From Pseudomonadaceae bacterium (GTDB lineage Bacteria; Pseudomonadota; Gammaproteobacteria; Pseudomonadales; Azotimanducaceae), in contig JANSWO010000001.1 in NCBI GenBank assembly GCA_024743435.1, positions 682,001-746,000 of the forward strand: a stretch of 64,000 bases of DNA, written 5' to 3'. Made by a program: the position numbers and the translations under genes. The notes under the pieces are model-generated. The model made no database searches, was not told the origin of the DNA, and saw nothing but the letters and a program-made list of their open reading frames with translations. Numbering within the stretch: the first letter of the stretch is position 1; the number at the start of each line of letters is the position of its first letter. This document shows, in pieces, positions 52,922-62,545 of this stretch.

Positions 52922-54783
52922 TTGCGCAACGAATGATTTGCTTCGCGCTTGTACTGTGGTGTGGTGCAGCATCGGCCAGCGAACAGGTGCAGCCAGGCTC
53001 CATGCAGCTTCTCTGGGGCGATACCCACCTGCACACCAATAACTCCTTCGATGCTTTTCTAAACGGCAATATGTCCGTTACGCCTAATGATGCATACCGG
53101 TTTGCGAAGGGCGAGCCCGTCATTCATGCGTACAACCGAGCGCGCGTCCAGTTGCACACACCACTCGATTTTCTGGTGGTTTCCGATCACGCCGAATTTC
53201 TTGGCGGCATCAAAGACATTTACGTCGACGGTATTGGCATTGAAGATCCAGGCCTGATCGAGAGCCTGGTGGTGTGGTATCGCGAGCGTCAGATTCGCGA
53301 TGCGATCGACAACGGTGAAGGCCAGGCATTCTTCGGTAATCTTCTACCTAAACCGGGTGATCCCCGGGAAAGCGCCCGCACGTGGGCCGAAGATCTGGCC
53401 GACCCGGTGCCCGGCGCGGATGTGTCGGCAAAGAACGCGTGGCACGAGTTATTGGATACGGCTGATGCGCACAATGAGCCAGGCCAGTTCACGGCTTTTG
53501 CCGGCTGGGAATGGTCGTCTCAACCAGGTGGTGCAAACCTGCATAGGATCGTGCTGACCGATGCGGACGCCGCTTCGGGCAGAGAGATCATGCCATTTGC
53601 GTCGACTGACAGCCCTTATCCCGATGATCTGTGGGCGTGGTTTGCAGAGACTGAAGAACGGACTGCGCTGCGTTTTCTCTCAATCCCACATAACCCCAAT
53701 GTCAGCAAAGGCATGATGTTCGATGTCGAGACGCTGCGCGGTGATGCCATAACCGCTGACTACGCTGCGACTCGCATGCGCTATGAACCCGTCGTTGAAG
53801 TGACACAGATCAAGGGCGACTCTGAGACTCACGAATCGCTCTCCCCGGACGATGAGTTCGCCGAGTTTGAAACCTACAAGCATTATCTTTCTATTGAGGA
53901 CGAAGAGTACGTCGTGAGATCAGGGGACTACGTGCGTTCTGCATTGAAAACCGGCCTCGCCATAGGACAGGACGTAGGCGTTAATCCCTTCAAGCTCGGC
54001 ATGATCGGCTCAACCGATTCGCATACGGGGCTCGCGACGGCTGAAGAGGCCAACTTCTGGGGTAAGTTCGCTCGTGATTCCGTTCCTGAGAACAAGAGCG
54101 GTAGCGCGTTGGGTGGCGCCGATGGTTGGGCCATGTCCGCCGCAGGTCTTGCCGCAGTGTGGGCACGAGAAAACACGCGAGCCAGCATTATGGATGCGTT
54201 CGCCAGGCGTGAGGTTTACGCCACGACCGGGCCACGGATGCGCGTTCGCGTGTTCGGTGGCTGGAGCTTCAGTGAGTCGGACTTAAGCGAGATAGACACA
54301 CAAGGCTATCGCAATGGCGTGCCCATGGGAGGTGAATTGCCGGCTCGTGATGGCGAGCAGTCACCCGGGTTTCTCATTGAAGCAGCACAGGATCCGCTCG
54401 GTGCCCGCTTGGATCGGCTGCAGGTAGTGAAAGGCTGGGTCGACGAAACTGGCTCAACCCATGAGCGCGTGTTTGAGGCGGCATGGTCAAACGATCGCGA
54501 CGTAGTCGGTGGCAGGTTGCAGCCAATCGCCGATAGCGTCGACCGACGTACCGGCGAAGTAGCATCGACCGAAGGGGCCAGCGAGCTATCCGTACTGTGG
54601 CGCGATCCTGAATTTGATCCCTCCAGACCGGCGTTTTACTACGTTCGGGTCCTGCAGGTTCCCACCGCTCGTCATTCGCTTCTGGATCAGATCGCCCTAG
54701 GGCTCGAGCCCTCCGACAGCTACCCAGAGGTCATTCAGGAGCGCGCTTACACGTCGCCGATCTGGTACTCACCGGTTAACTAG
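52918..54783 (+). CDS. DUF3604-family secreted PHP-like hydrolase
   Basis: 621 residues. The signal peptide MIAQRMICFALVLWCGAASA probably cleaves near ASA. The mature start has WGDTHLHTNNSFDAFLNG and VVSDHAEFLGG, which give His-x-His and Asp-His metal sites like those of PHP hydrolases. Later ITQIKGDSETH and STDSHTG hold more candidate ligands. DUF3604 proteins are common in marine and soil bacteria and lack a firm function; phosphoesterase or amidase activity is plausible. The start codon overlaps the GST-like gene, and the reverse-strand GFA gene follows. Confidence 0.85.
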   Translation: MIAQRMICFALVLWCGAASASEQVQPGSMQLLWGDTHLHTNNSFDAFLNGNMSVTPNDAYRFAKGEPVIHAYNRARVQLHTPLDFLVVSDHAEFLGGIKDIYVDGIGIEDPGLIESLVVWYRERQIRDAIDNGEGQAFFGNLLPKPGDPRESARTWAEDLADPVPGADVSAKNAWHELLDTADAHNEPGQFTAFAGWEWSSQPGGANLHRIVLTDADAASGREIMPFASTDSPYPDDLWAWFAETEERTALRFLSIPHNPNVSKGMMFDVETLRGDAITADYAATRMRYEPVVEVTQIKGDSETHESLSPDDEFAEFETYKHYLSIEDEEYVVRSGDYVRSALKTGLAIGQDVGVNPFKLGMIGSTDSHTGLATAEEANFWGKFARDSVPENKSGSALGGADGWAMSAAGLAAVWARENTRASIMDAFARREVYATTGPRMRVRVFGGWSFSESDLSEIDTQGYRNGVPMGGELPARDGEQSPGFLIEAAQDPLGARLDRLQVVKGWVDETGSTHERVFEAAWSNDRDVVGGRLQPIADSVDRRTGEVASTEGASELSVLWRDPEFDPSRPAFYYVRVLQVPTARHSLLDQIALGLEPSDSYPEVIQERAYTSPIWYSPVN

Positions 54784-54795
54784 AGCGGCTCGAAA

Positions 54796-55203
54796 CTAGC
54801 TGCCCTTGGCCATTGCGGGCACGCCGTCTTCGAGTTGCACCCAGTTCTGTTTGCTGTCGCACCAGGCCTGAAATTGCGGCTTGAAAGTTGAGGTGTCATC
54901 CAGCGTGCCCGTTTTTAGAATTTTGATGCCGGGCATTGAGTCGAGGGCTGAATATATTGGCGAACCGCAGTTGCCGCAGAAGTGACGTTCCACAGCGTTA
55001 CCACTGTCAGTATCGCCATCCATATAGAGCTTGGGCTCGCCTTTCGTGAAACGAAATTCGGCGGCGGGCACGACGGCGAGCGTTGAGTAGGCGGAGCCCG
55101 CCTGGCGCTGGCAGTTTTTGCAGTGGCAGATCCCTGCTGTTGACGGTGCGTTGTCGATTTCGTAAGTGATAGCGCCGCAAAGGCATTGGCCAGTGTGTGA
55201 CAT
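54796..55203 (-). CDS. GFA-family zinc protein (glutathione-dependent formaldehyde-activating-like)
   Basis: 135 residues from ATG 55203, with GGGGAA upstream. Zinc ligands are in GQCLCGAI, CHCKNCQRQAG and HFCGNCGSPIY, the full cysteine set of the GFA/CENP-V fold. Members bind zinc and may assist S-hydroxymethylglutathione formation, but many have unknown roles. The C-terminal FQAWCDSKQNWVQL is typical. It is divergent from the sensor kinase gene with 73 bases between. Confidence 0.92.
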   Translation of the reverse strand: MSHTGQCLCGAITYEIDNAPSTAGICHCKNCQRQAGSAYSTLAVVPAAEFRFTKGEPKLYMDGDTDSGNAVERHFCGNCGSPIYSALDSMPGIKILKTGTLDDTSTFKPQFQAWCDSKQNWVQLEDGVPAMAKGS

Positions 55204-55276
55204 GTTAGTTCCCCATGTAGTGAAGCGCTGAGAATAGCGGAACTTCAGCCTCATTAGAGGCCCGGTTGCGGGGTGG

Positions 55277-57289
55277 GTGAACAAAATGGTCTTCACCAGG
55301 ACACCTACCAATGTTAGTAGCTACCAACCGTTCGTGATGACGCACAATGTCGGGATGCCTCCCAGTACCAGATTGACCGATAGCGAACCGCTGAGCGCCC
55401 GCTCACTTTGGGGGGCCTTGTTCGGGCTGTGCGTGGTTCTCGGGGGCGCCTACTTTCTGATTTCAGATGTTCTACGAGATCGGGAGGGTTTGCCGCCTCA
55501 GACGCGGCTCGATGTGGCTGAATTTGCTGAGCTCACAGCACCAAACCTCGCGGCGATGGCGACCGCCAAATGGGAACCCGTCTCACTCACGCATGTCGTT
55601 TGCTGCGATAAGCGCGCAGTAGGTTTGCGTATGTATTTCGATGCACCGGAGGATGCTGACTATGGACTGATCCCCGTAGTCGGTGCCGACAATTATCGGG
55701 TATGGGTCAATGGCGTCGCGGTGCGCTCGCTCGGATCCCTGGCAACTCCACGTGCGACTTACCATGGCAATGTGCGGCAACTCACCAGGCTTCCCAAAGG
55801 CTTGCTGAAACCTCAAGACAATCTGCTGGAGATCATAGCGGTGCGTAACCTGGCGCCCTATATCGATCTCTACCCAGCGTATGTTGGCCCGTTTGGCCTC
55901 ATGGACGAACGCACGCGCGGCAGCTTGTTGATCATGAATGAAGTGAGGCAGGTCGGTATCTTGGTAATGGGTCTGATCGCCGTGGTTGCGCTGGTGATGT
56001 TGTATGGCACGCGCAATCGGGCGATGGCCTTATGGCTTTCTGGTCTGGCGCTGAACTGGTGCCTCTACGTCGCCTTTTACCGATGGTACGAGTTTCCTGG
56101 TAGCCCGAGCGTTCGTATGGGCTACTTTGTGCTGCTGGCGAACTCCGTGTCGTTCACCTGGCTTGGCTTTGTTAATGCGTTTACCGCCGGTCGCACCGCA
56201 CGGTGGAATCTAATCGTTGCCGTAGCAGCATTGGCATGGGCGCTTTGCACGCTTGCCTCCTGGTTGCTGATTTCATTTGACGCCGTCGAAGGCTTTGATG
56301 CCTCCAGCACCATCACCATCGTACTGGGCTGCGTGTTCTATCCGCTCGCGTTCGCGCGTGTGCTGTGGTCCCTGAGACAGGGTGGGTTGCAGCAGCTTTG
56401 GGAGAGTGCGGTGTTTTTGATCTGTCTGGCGCTTCTTTGTGTTGATGTACTTGGTGAGCTCTTCTTTAACCAGGCCTGGGGTCACGGGCCCAACGCAACG
56501 GTGGTGTTTCTCTGCGCTCTCCTGGCAGGCCTGGTCGCTCGCAATGTTCGCTGGCATGAGTCGTTGCTCGCGTTCAACGAGGATTTGTCCAGCCGGCTCG
56601 TGGAGCGTGAGCGAGAAATTGAGCGCAGCGCTCAGGCACTGGCTGAAGCCAACCGGGAGCGAGACCTGTCTGACGAGCGCCAGCGCATTCTCCGCGATAT
56701 ACACGATGGGGTAGGGGGGCGGCTCGCAGCGCTAGCAGGAATGCTACGAGGCAAGTTGCGCCGTGGTGATGCGGTGCAGCCGGAGCTTCTGGGCGATGTT
56801 GAAGCTTCGGTGGCCGAGGCGCTGCAGGATCTGCGCTTGGTGATCGATTCGTTAGACGTTCTCCCTGATGACTTGGGTTTGGCGTTGGGCACGCTCCGAC
56901 CGCGACTGCAGAGCTGGCTTGCGCAGCACGACATAAGGCTGATCTGGAACTGCGAACTGAGCGAGGTAGATGGCTTTGGACCGCAGGATACGCTCGACAT
57001 CTACAGGCTTGTGCAGGAGGCGTGCAACAACGCCGTTCGGCACGCACAAGCGGAGGTCGTTTCGGTAACAGCGATAGAAGCAACAGGGATAGTGGAGATT
57101 CGAATCGAGGATGATGGCGTCGGTATGTTGGAGTCGAGCAACCCCGGTCGTGGCCTCGTCAGCATGCGCAGCCGAGCGATGCGGCTTGGTGGCGAATTGG
57201 CCATCCTTCCCGGTGAGCACTGCAATCGGGGGCGAGGAACGCTCGTGCTGTTGCGACTCTCAACCGCAAATACCAGGAGCATGCAGTGA
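55277..57289 (+). CDS. NarL-type sensor histidine kinase with 7TM-like region
   Basis: 670 residues from GTG 55277; ATG 55286, 55337 and 55355 are alternative starts. One membrane span near residues 45-62 leads to a periplasmic beta-rich domain (about 70-215) that looks galactose-binding-like, with FDAPEDADYGLIPVV and VWVNGVAV. About seven spans follow (225-425), then a coiled coil (430-470). The HisKA_3 site is RDIHDGVGGRLAAL with His476. The ATPase has EACNNAVRHA and EDDGVGM. Such 7TMR-DISM-like kinases sense carbohydrates or other ligands at the envelope. GTG of the response regulator overlaps its stop. Confidence 0.87.
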   Translation: MNKMVFTRTPTNVSSYQPFVMTHNVGMPPSTRLTDSEPLSARSLWGALFGLCVVLGGAYFLISDVLRDREGLPPQTRLDVAEFAELTAPNLAAMATAKWEPVSLTHVVCCDKRAVGLRMYFDAPEDADYGLIPVVGADNYRVWVNGVAVRSLGSLATPRATYHGNVRQLTRLPKGLLKPQDNLLEIIAVRNLAPYIDLYPAYVGPFGLMDERTRGSLLIMNEVRQVGILVMGLIAVVALVMLYGTRNRAMALWLSGLALNWCLYVAFYRWYEFPGSPSVRMGYFVLLANSVSFTWLGFVNAFTAGRTARWNLIVAVAALAWALCTLASWLLISFDAVEGFDASSTITIVLGCVFYPLAFARVLWSLRQGGLQQLWESAVFLICLALLCVDVLGELFFNQAWGHGPNATVVFLCALLAGLVARNVRWHESLLAFNEDLSSRLVEREREIERSAQALAEANRERDLSDERQRILRDIHDGVGGRLAALAGMLRGKLRRGDAVQPELLGDVEASVAEALQDLRLVIDSLDVLPDDLGLALGTLRPRLQSWLAQHDIRLIWNCELSEVDGFGPQDTLDIYRLVQEACNNAVRHAQAEVVSVTAIEATGIVEIRIEDDGVGMLESSNPGRGLVSMRSRAMRLGGELAILPGEHCNRGRGTLVLLRLSTANTRSMQ

Positions 57290-57942
57290 AGCGCACGCGA
57301 GTGTTGATCGTTGAGGACGACGCGCAATCGCGCGCGTATCTCGCCGATATCGTTGATAGTGTCGACGGTTTTCGGGTTGTGCATCAGGCCGATAGCTATC
57401 GAACAGGCAGACAGGCCGTTGACTGTGTGGACTTTGAGCTGGCCCTCATTGACATAGGGCTTGGCGATGGCAGTGGCCTGTCGCTCATTCGTGACGTTTC
57501 GAAAAAGAACCGCCGTAAATCGATGGTGATCAGTGTCTTTGGTGATCGCGCGTCGGTTATTGAGGCGACGAGGGCGGGTGTTGATGGATACCTGCTGAAG
57601 GACGGTGACTTCTCTGCGGTTCGAGAGGCGATACAGCAAGTGATGGCGGGATTTACGCCGCTCAGTCCGGTTGTGGCAACACATCTGATACGTCAGTTGC
57701 GCGGCAGCGCGGAAACCAATGGCGAAAATGAGATGGAGGCTCTCACTCCCAGAGAGCACGAAGTATTAGCTTTACTGGCACGTGGCTACACCTATCGCGA
57801 GGTCGCGGAACGCTGTGGTGTCACGGTAAACACCGTTGGCTTCCACACAAAGCAGATCTACGACAAGCTCAGCGTGCATTCGCGTGGTGAGGCGATCTAC
57901 AAAGCGATCAACGCGGGCATTCTAGAGGTCGGAGACAATTGA
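57286..57942 (+). CDS. NarL/LuxR-family response regulator
   Basis: 218 residues from GTG 57286 in a GTGA overlap with the kinase. The receiver domain has acidic residues E10-D12, phospho-acceptor Asp56 (ALIDIGLGDG) and Lys105 (YLLKDGD). The LuxR-type helix-turn-helix is LTPREHEVLALLARGYTYRE at about 150-169, then RCGVTVNTVGFHTKQIYDK. It would act on promoters when phosphorylated by the adjacent kinase. The autotransporter gene on the other strand is the nearest candidate target, which is inference. Confidence 0.92.
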   Translation: MKRTRVLIVEDDAQSRAYLADIVDSVDGFRVVHQADSYRTGRQAVDCVDFELALIDIGLGDGSGLSLIRDVSKKNRRKSMVISVFGDRASVIEATRAGVDGYLLKDGDFSAVREAIQQVMAGFTPLSPVVATHLIRQLRGSAETNGENEMEALTPREHEVLALLARGYTYREVAERCGVTVNTVGFHTKQIYDKLSVHSRGEAIYKAINAGILEVGDN

Positions 57943-57973
57943 TGCGCTTCGATCATTGCTGTCGAAGCGCATC
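57941..57973. terminator. Strong hairpin between convergent genes
   Basis: GATGCGCTTCGA (57941-57952) and TCGAAGCGCATC (57962-57973) are perfect inverted 12-base arms around a 9-base loop. The hairpin begins at the last bases of the response-regulator stop and lies 10 bases from the autotransporter stop. No T tract is evident on either side, so it may also protect message ends. Bidirectional terminator likely. Confidence 0.75.
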
Positions 57974-57982
57974 CCTCGTCTG

Positions 57983-60900
57983 CTAAAAGTTTACTTTCAG
58001 TCCGGCCCTCGCAGCCTGGCGGGTCTCCCCTTCGCCGCTGGTCACGTCGTAGGCGAAAGTCAGCGCTGTTCGCTCACCTAGACTCACCTCGAGCTGACCG
58101 CCAACCACGAGCTGGCTCCGGGCTTTCGCGTCACCGTCGAGGGTGATGGGATCCGACAGCGCAGCGTTTAGAAAACGCGCAGCTACTTCCCGGTTGTCGA
58201 GAGGAAACGCGCGTTCAATGCCGGCGTACCAGTGTGGCTTGACTCGGGTGTCTGCGTTTAACGCAAACAAACGATGGCCCGAGACGGCTAGTCGCGCGTA
58301 ACCTGTTTCAGCCTCAAGCGATGGGATGTCGAGCGCCAGCAGGTTGTTGCCACGTTCGACAACCCGGTCTGATTCCACGTTCACGTAGGTCAAGCTCAAC
58401 TCGGGGCGGAGCTGCCAGCTTCCAAAACTGCTGGGTAGTGCGAGCTTTCCATAGGCCGCGATGACGTCAGCATCGGTGGCTGACGTAAGCGTTTCCAGCT
58501 CTCCGTCGAACTCCACCACACGTTGCGCATCCCAGTTCTGCTGGCCCACTAGCAGCCCAGCCTGCCACGCGAGCTGGTTGACTGATCCGCCCGTGAACGC
58601 GGTGACGTAGGTGCCATCGACGTCGGTACTGCCAGCGCCTCGATCCAGCTCTGCCTCGCCGTCTGCATCGGTAAATGCAACACCAACGTACAACTGCTCG
58701 GAAAGGGGAACCCGGATTCCGGCACCGGCTCCCAGCGTGTCGGTGTTGTAGCCCAACACCTGGCCCTGGCGGTCGCGCTCATCGCTCGCGCCAACAACGT
58801 AACCCCAAGCCACTCGCTCGTCGTTGACGAGCGTTGGCCCACCGATCGCTTCCAACACACCGACAGCGCCTTGAGAGCTGACGGCCATCTGACTGTTGAT
58901 AGTGGTTGGCCGCGCACCCAGAACGATCATCGATAGATTTTCGCCGATTGACAGCGCGGTTGGATCGTACACAGCTATGCCGGTACCTCCATCCAGCGTA
59001 ACCGAGTCGAACTCGCCAGAAACGCCATTGGTGGCGGTCAAGAACGTTAGACCGACGCCGTCTGCATCAGCTGTTAGTGGCGTCAGGCGTAGCTCACCAC
59101 CCTGGATGTCAGCGCTGCCGGTTACCTGCAGCAAGTCGATGGCCTGGGTGTTATCGAACTCGATTTCCAGGGTCGAGCCGGCTTGCTGAATGTAGTTGCC
59201 ATCAATCGCGAGCGTCCCGATGGAGTTGCCCGGCGCGAGGGTGCCGCTGACTGTCACATCACCGGTGATTTGCCCGCTGCCGCCAAGCACAGCGTTAGTC
59301 GCCACACTTACGCCACTTGTATTGATGTTCGCATCGATATCCAGCTGACCCTCGGCTACCGTTACGTTGCCCAGGGAAGAATCTACCGTGAGCGATAGGG
59401 TTCCTAGTCCAGCTTTGAATAAAGAGGAGTCCGCTGCACCGGCAAGCCCGATACCAGATGCGGACACGTCGTCGCGGAATGTTAAGTCTGCGCCGCTGCC
59501 AATGATATTGCTGGCGGCAGCGCTAGCGGCGTTCACCGACGCGCTACCAAGTACGTCGAGTTCGGCGATGTCGTTTGCGCCATTGAGCTGGATGGATTGT
59601 CCGGAATTCACGAATACCCGGCCGCCACCAACGATGGTGTTACTGATTGCATCGCTGGTTTGCGTGAAGCCGAGTGTCGCGTCCGCTGCGACGGTGACCG
59701 CTCCAGTTCCGAGTGCCGAAGAACTCGCGAACAAGTTGCCGGTCTGAATGTCGATGCCGCCGGTGTGCGTGTTCGTGCCCGACAGCGTGCTGTCTGTGGA
59801 ACCGATCTTGCGGATCAGGCCGTTGCCGCTGAAAGAGTTCGCGAGGTCGATGCCATTGAGGACTAGCAGGCCGCGGCTACTGATGTCAGCGCCGCCGAGC
59901 GCGGCCGCGTGCTCCAATACTACTGTGGCACCGTTTAGAGTTGCCACACCGTTAAAGCTCTCGTTGGCGGAGTCGATGGTCAGCGTACCGTTGCTGATAG
60001 TCACAAACTCCCCATCACCCAGTAGCTCGTTGGTCATGGCTTGTGATCCCGAGATCGAGCGTTGCCATGTGCCGCTACTGCTGATGGTCACAGAGCCCGT
60101 GCCCAGCGCATCGGAGCTGGTCACCGTGCCTTGCGTGATGGATGTGCCACCGCTGTACATCGCGCTGCCCAACCCAAAAGAAAGATCGCCTGAGCCAGTC
60201 TTGAGTAACGCTCCGGCGCCTGAGATGGTTTGGGCGACGTTGGCAGCCAGATCGTTGGTAAACTCCAAAGTCGCGCCAGCGTTGATGTTAGCGTCGCCGA
60301 CGAGTCGACTGCCGAGCGCGAGCGTCCCGGCATCGACAAGAATATCGCCCATGAGCTGGGTGACGGCGCTAATCGCCGTGCGGCCGGCGCCCGTTTTGCG
60401 CAGGTTTCCGTCGCCGCGAATCGAGCCGCTCAGCTCGCCGGTACCAAACAGCTCGAGAGCGCTGTTGGCGCCGATCTCGGTCAGACCGGCGTTGTAGGTG
60501 TCTGCGCTCGCACGGACGTCGCCTTCCGAGATGTTGATGCGGCTTATGTTTACCGCACCGTCCATTGTAACGTTGCCAGCTCCTCGCTTAGTCAGTGAGC
60601 CGCCACCGCTGACGTCGTTCGACCAGGTGCCGTCAACATCTGTATCAAAGATAACCACGCCTTGGTTATTCAAAGTGAGTGCGCCACTTCCAAAGCTTGT
60701 CAGGCCACCGATGATTGCGCCCTCGTTGATGATCGTGCCGCCGCTGTAGGTGTTGTTTCCCAGTAGCAATGCGGTGTTGTTGCCGCCTTCTTTGATCACG
60801 CTGCCCGTCCCGGAAATGGCGTTCGCTACGTTGCCGAGGATCGAGAATTCACCGTTGTTGATCACATCACCCGTGCCGAGCGATGAGGTTGAGGTTCCTA

Positions 60901-62230
60901 GTGTCAGCCGTCCATCGTCGATCGCGATTGCGCCGTCAAAGCCGCTACTGTTACGCGAGTACGTCAAATTGCCCAGGCCCCGTTTGGTAAGCCCGATAGC
61001 ACCGGCGGATAGGCGGCGAAGCGCGTTGCTCATTGTCTGATCGCTGCCGATATTGATGGTGAGATTCGTGTCGCCATTGAAGTCGATACTGCCGGTGCCT
61101 AGGCTATTCACGCTTGTGATGCCAAGGTTGTTGTTCAAAGTGATCCCGCCGGTGAACGTGTTATTGCCCGTCAGGCTGATCGCGCTTGAGATGATTAAAT
61201 CACCACCTCCCGAGATATCACCGGCGTGTGCGCCCGCGCTTTGCAGATCCACGAACGCGCCGTTCGCAATGTCGTAGGCGTTGTCGTACAGGGATGTATC
61301 GAGTACTTCGAGCTGGCCGGCACGGACGTCGATCGTGCCGGTAAAATCGCGCACACCGGTTGTGGGCGCAGCGATAGTCAGCAATCCCAAACCGAGCTTT
61401 GTGATTCCCCCCGCACCAGTGATCGAGGCATCGTCTGCGAATGCGCTTTGCACCAGTGTGTCAACACTGAGGGTGCTACCGGCGGCCAATGTCGCGGTGC
61501 TCGATGCCAGAAGGTCCGTAGCATCTCGTCGCAAGATGAGCTCACCTGCGTTGACGTTGAGGGCCATGCCTGCATCGAACGTGGATGTGAGCGCCCAGGT
61601 TCCGGTGCCTGACTTCGTCAGAGATTCGAACTCGAGTGCGGGCAGTGACAGCGTGCCCGCGCCATCAAGCGTAAGTCCATCGCTGCCAGCGCCGCCACGG
61701 ATGCCGGTGCCGATCAGTGTGGCTCCGGTCAGTAGCGTGAGTTCGTCATCACCACCACCGAAGAAGATCGCTTCGTCGCTGCCACTGACGGTTCCTGCCA
61801 CGTTCACGATGGCTGCATCATTGCTGCTCGACGCAATGCCCCAGCGATCGCCAGTGACCGTTGCGCCGCTGTTAACGTTCACTTGCGTGTCTGCAATCAA
61901 TATCGCTCGTACGGTGCCCGTTGGGGCAGAGATAAGCGAGCCTGACTCCAGGGTGACGACGCCCTGGGAAGGGCCGAAAAAAGTAATGTTCGAATCAGTA
62001 ACGGTTGCGCCTGTATCCAGGGTGACCTCGACGCCCGCTGCGCTGATGATGATATCGAGGTTGCTGTCCGTGCCGGTGCACGTGATTTCATCGCCGGCAT
62101 TGGGTGAGGTGACCGTGCCGCTACCACTGTTGGCGCAGGCCGCGAATGCGGTTGATGGTGAGAGCAGCGCGATGGCGACACTCAATAGCAACGCGCTTCT
62201 CGCGTTGAGAAATCCAGGTCCCGTGGGCAT
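57983..62230 (-). CDS. Type Va autotransporter adhesin-like protein
   Basis: 1415 residues from ATG 62230; AAGGA is correctly spaced for this ATG and too close for one at 62239. Signal peptide about 27 residues, ending STAFAA. The passenger (about 30-1100) is a beta-helix built from autotransporter repeats such as NNTYSGGTIINEGAI, LTGNNTFTGGITLNNN and GAGSLTKRGAGN-like units. A linker with TISGAG and LAPGNSIGTLAIDGNYIQ precedes the C-terminal beta-barrel (about 1135-1415), which ends with the aromatic residue Phe (GLKVNF). It would export its own passenger across the outer membrane, probably for adhesion. The passenger has no protease or lipase motif. Confidence 0.9.
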   Translation of the reverse strand: MPTGPGFLNARSALLLSVAIALLSPSTAFAACANSGSGTVTSPNAGDEITCTGTDSNLDIIISAAGVEVTLDTGATVTDSNITFFGPSQGVVTLESGSLISAPTGTVRAILIADTQVNVNSGATVTGDRWGIASSSNDAAIVNVAGTVSGSDEAIFFGGGDDELTLLTGATLIGTGIRGGAGSDGLTLDGAGTLSLPALEFESLTKSGTGTWALTSTFDAGMALNVNAGELILRRDATDLLASSTATLAAGSTLSVDTLVQSAFADDASITGAGGITKLGLGLLTIAAPTTGVRDFTGTIDVRAGQLEVLDTSLYDNAYDIANGAFVDLQSAGAHAGDISGGGDLIISSAISLTGNNTFTGGITLNNNLGITSVNSLGTGSIDFNGDTNLTINIGSDQTMSNALRRLSAGAIGLTKRGLGNLTYSRNSSGFDGAIAIDDGRLTLGTSTSSLGTGDVINNGEFSILGNVANAISGTGSVIKEGGNNTALLLGNNTYSGGTIINEGAIIGGLTSFGSGALTLNNQGVVIFDTDVDGTWSNDVSGGGSLTKRGAGNVTMDGAVNISRINISEGDVRASADTYNAGLTEIGANSALELFGTGELSGSIRGDGNLRKTGAGRTAISAVTQLMGDILVDAGTLALGSRLVGDANINAGATLEFTNDLAANVAQTISGAGALLKTGSGDLSFGLGSAMYSGGTSITQGTVTSSDALGTGSVTISSSGTWQRSISGSQAMTNELLGDGEFVTISNGTLTIDSANESFNGVATLNGATVVLEHAAALGGADISSRGLLVLNGIDLANSFSGNGLIRKIGSTDSTLSGTNTHTGGIDIQTGNLFASSSALGTGAVTVAADATLGFTQTSDAISNTIVGGGRVFVNSGQSIQLNGANDIAELDVLGSASVNAASAAASNIIGSGADLTFRDDVSASGIGLAGAADSSLFKAGLGTLSLTVDSSLGNVTVAEGQLDIDANINTSGVSVATNAVLGGSGQITGDVTVSGTLAPGNSIGTLAIDGNYIQQAGSTLEIEFDNTQAIDLLQVTGSADIQGGELRLTPLTADADGVGLTFLTATNGVSGEFDSVTLDGGTGIAVYDPTALSIGENLSMIVLGARPTTINSQMAVSSQGAVGVLEAIGGPTLVNDERVAWGYVVGASDERDRQGQVLGYNTDTLGAGAGIRVPLSEQLYVGVAFTDADGEAELDRGAGSTDVDGTYVTAFTGGSVNQLAWQAGLLVGQQNWDAQRVVEFDGELETLTSATDADVIAAYGKLALPSSFGSWQLRPELSLTYVNVESDRVVERGNNLLALDIPSLEAETGYARLAVSGHRLFALNADTRVKPHWYAGIERAFPLDNREVAARFLNAALSDPITLDGDAKARSQLVVGGQLEVSLGERTALTFAYDVTSGEGETRQAARAGLKVNF

Positions 62231-62545
62231 TGAACACATCCTTAGTGTGAGAAAGGTGTGCGCTTTGTAGCGATGGCGGCCGGCGTTCGGACCACGGGAG
62301 TTGGTAGGGGAGTCTCGATTGTGTGCGGCAGGGCTCAGTTTCGCTGCATTTGCTCGATCAATGAGGGCTGAAATCCGGATGACCTACGACGAACTGGAGT
62401 GCTGCTTGATGCAGTCTGCTGCTGTCTCAGCGGGTCAACGTAGCGTTAACAGAAGGCGCGTCATGGAGGTTCGTTAGTCTATTCGCCGAAAACGCGTTAG
62501 TTTTGCTGAGCATGAAACGTTGTGGTCTACCTTTGGGAGGGGCGT
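62231..62545. other. Divergent intergenic region, 315 bases
   Basis: It separates the autotransporter from the fused phosphatase/kinase gene and must hold both promoters. The stretch at 62470-62540 is relatively AT-rich and precedes the forward gene with its GGGAGGGG ribosome site at 62535-62542. I see no repeats of the REP family and no clear operator. Confidence 0.5.

Noticed and set aside
61281-62270. Long open frame (329 codons) on the forward strand across the autotransporter signal and passenger region
   Set aside because: It is antisense to the autotransporter, consists of serine/valine/proline-rich sequence caused by the passenger's glycine-, threonine- and serine-rich codons, and has no ribosome site.
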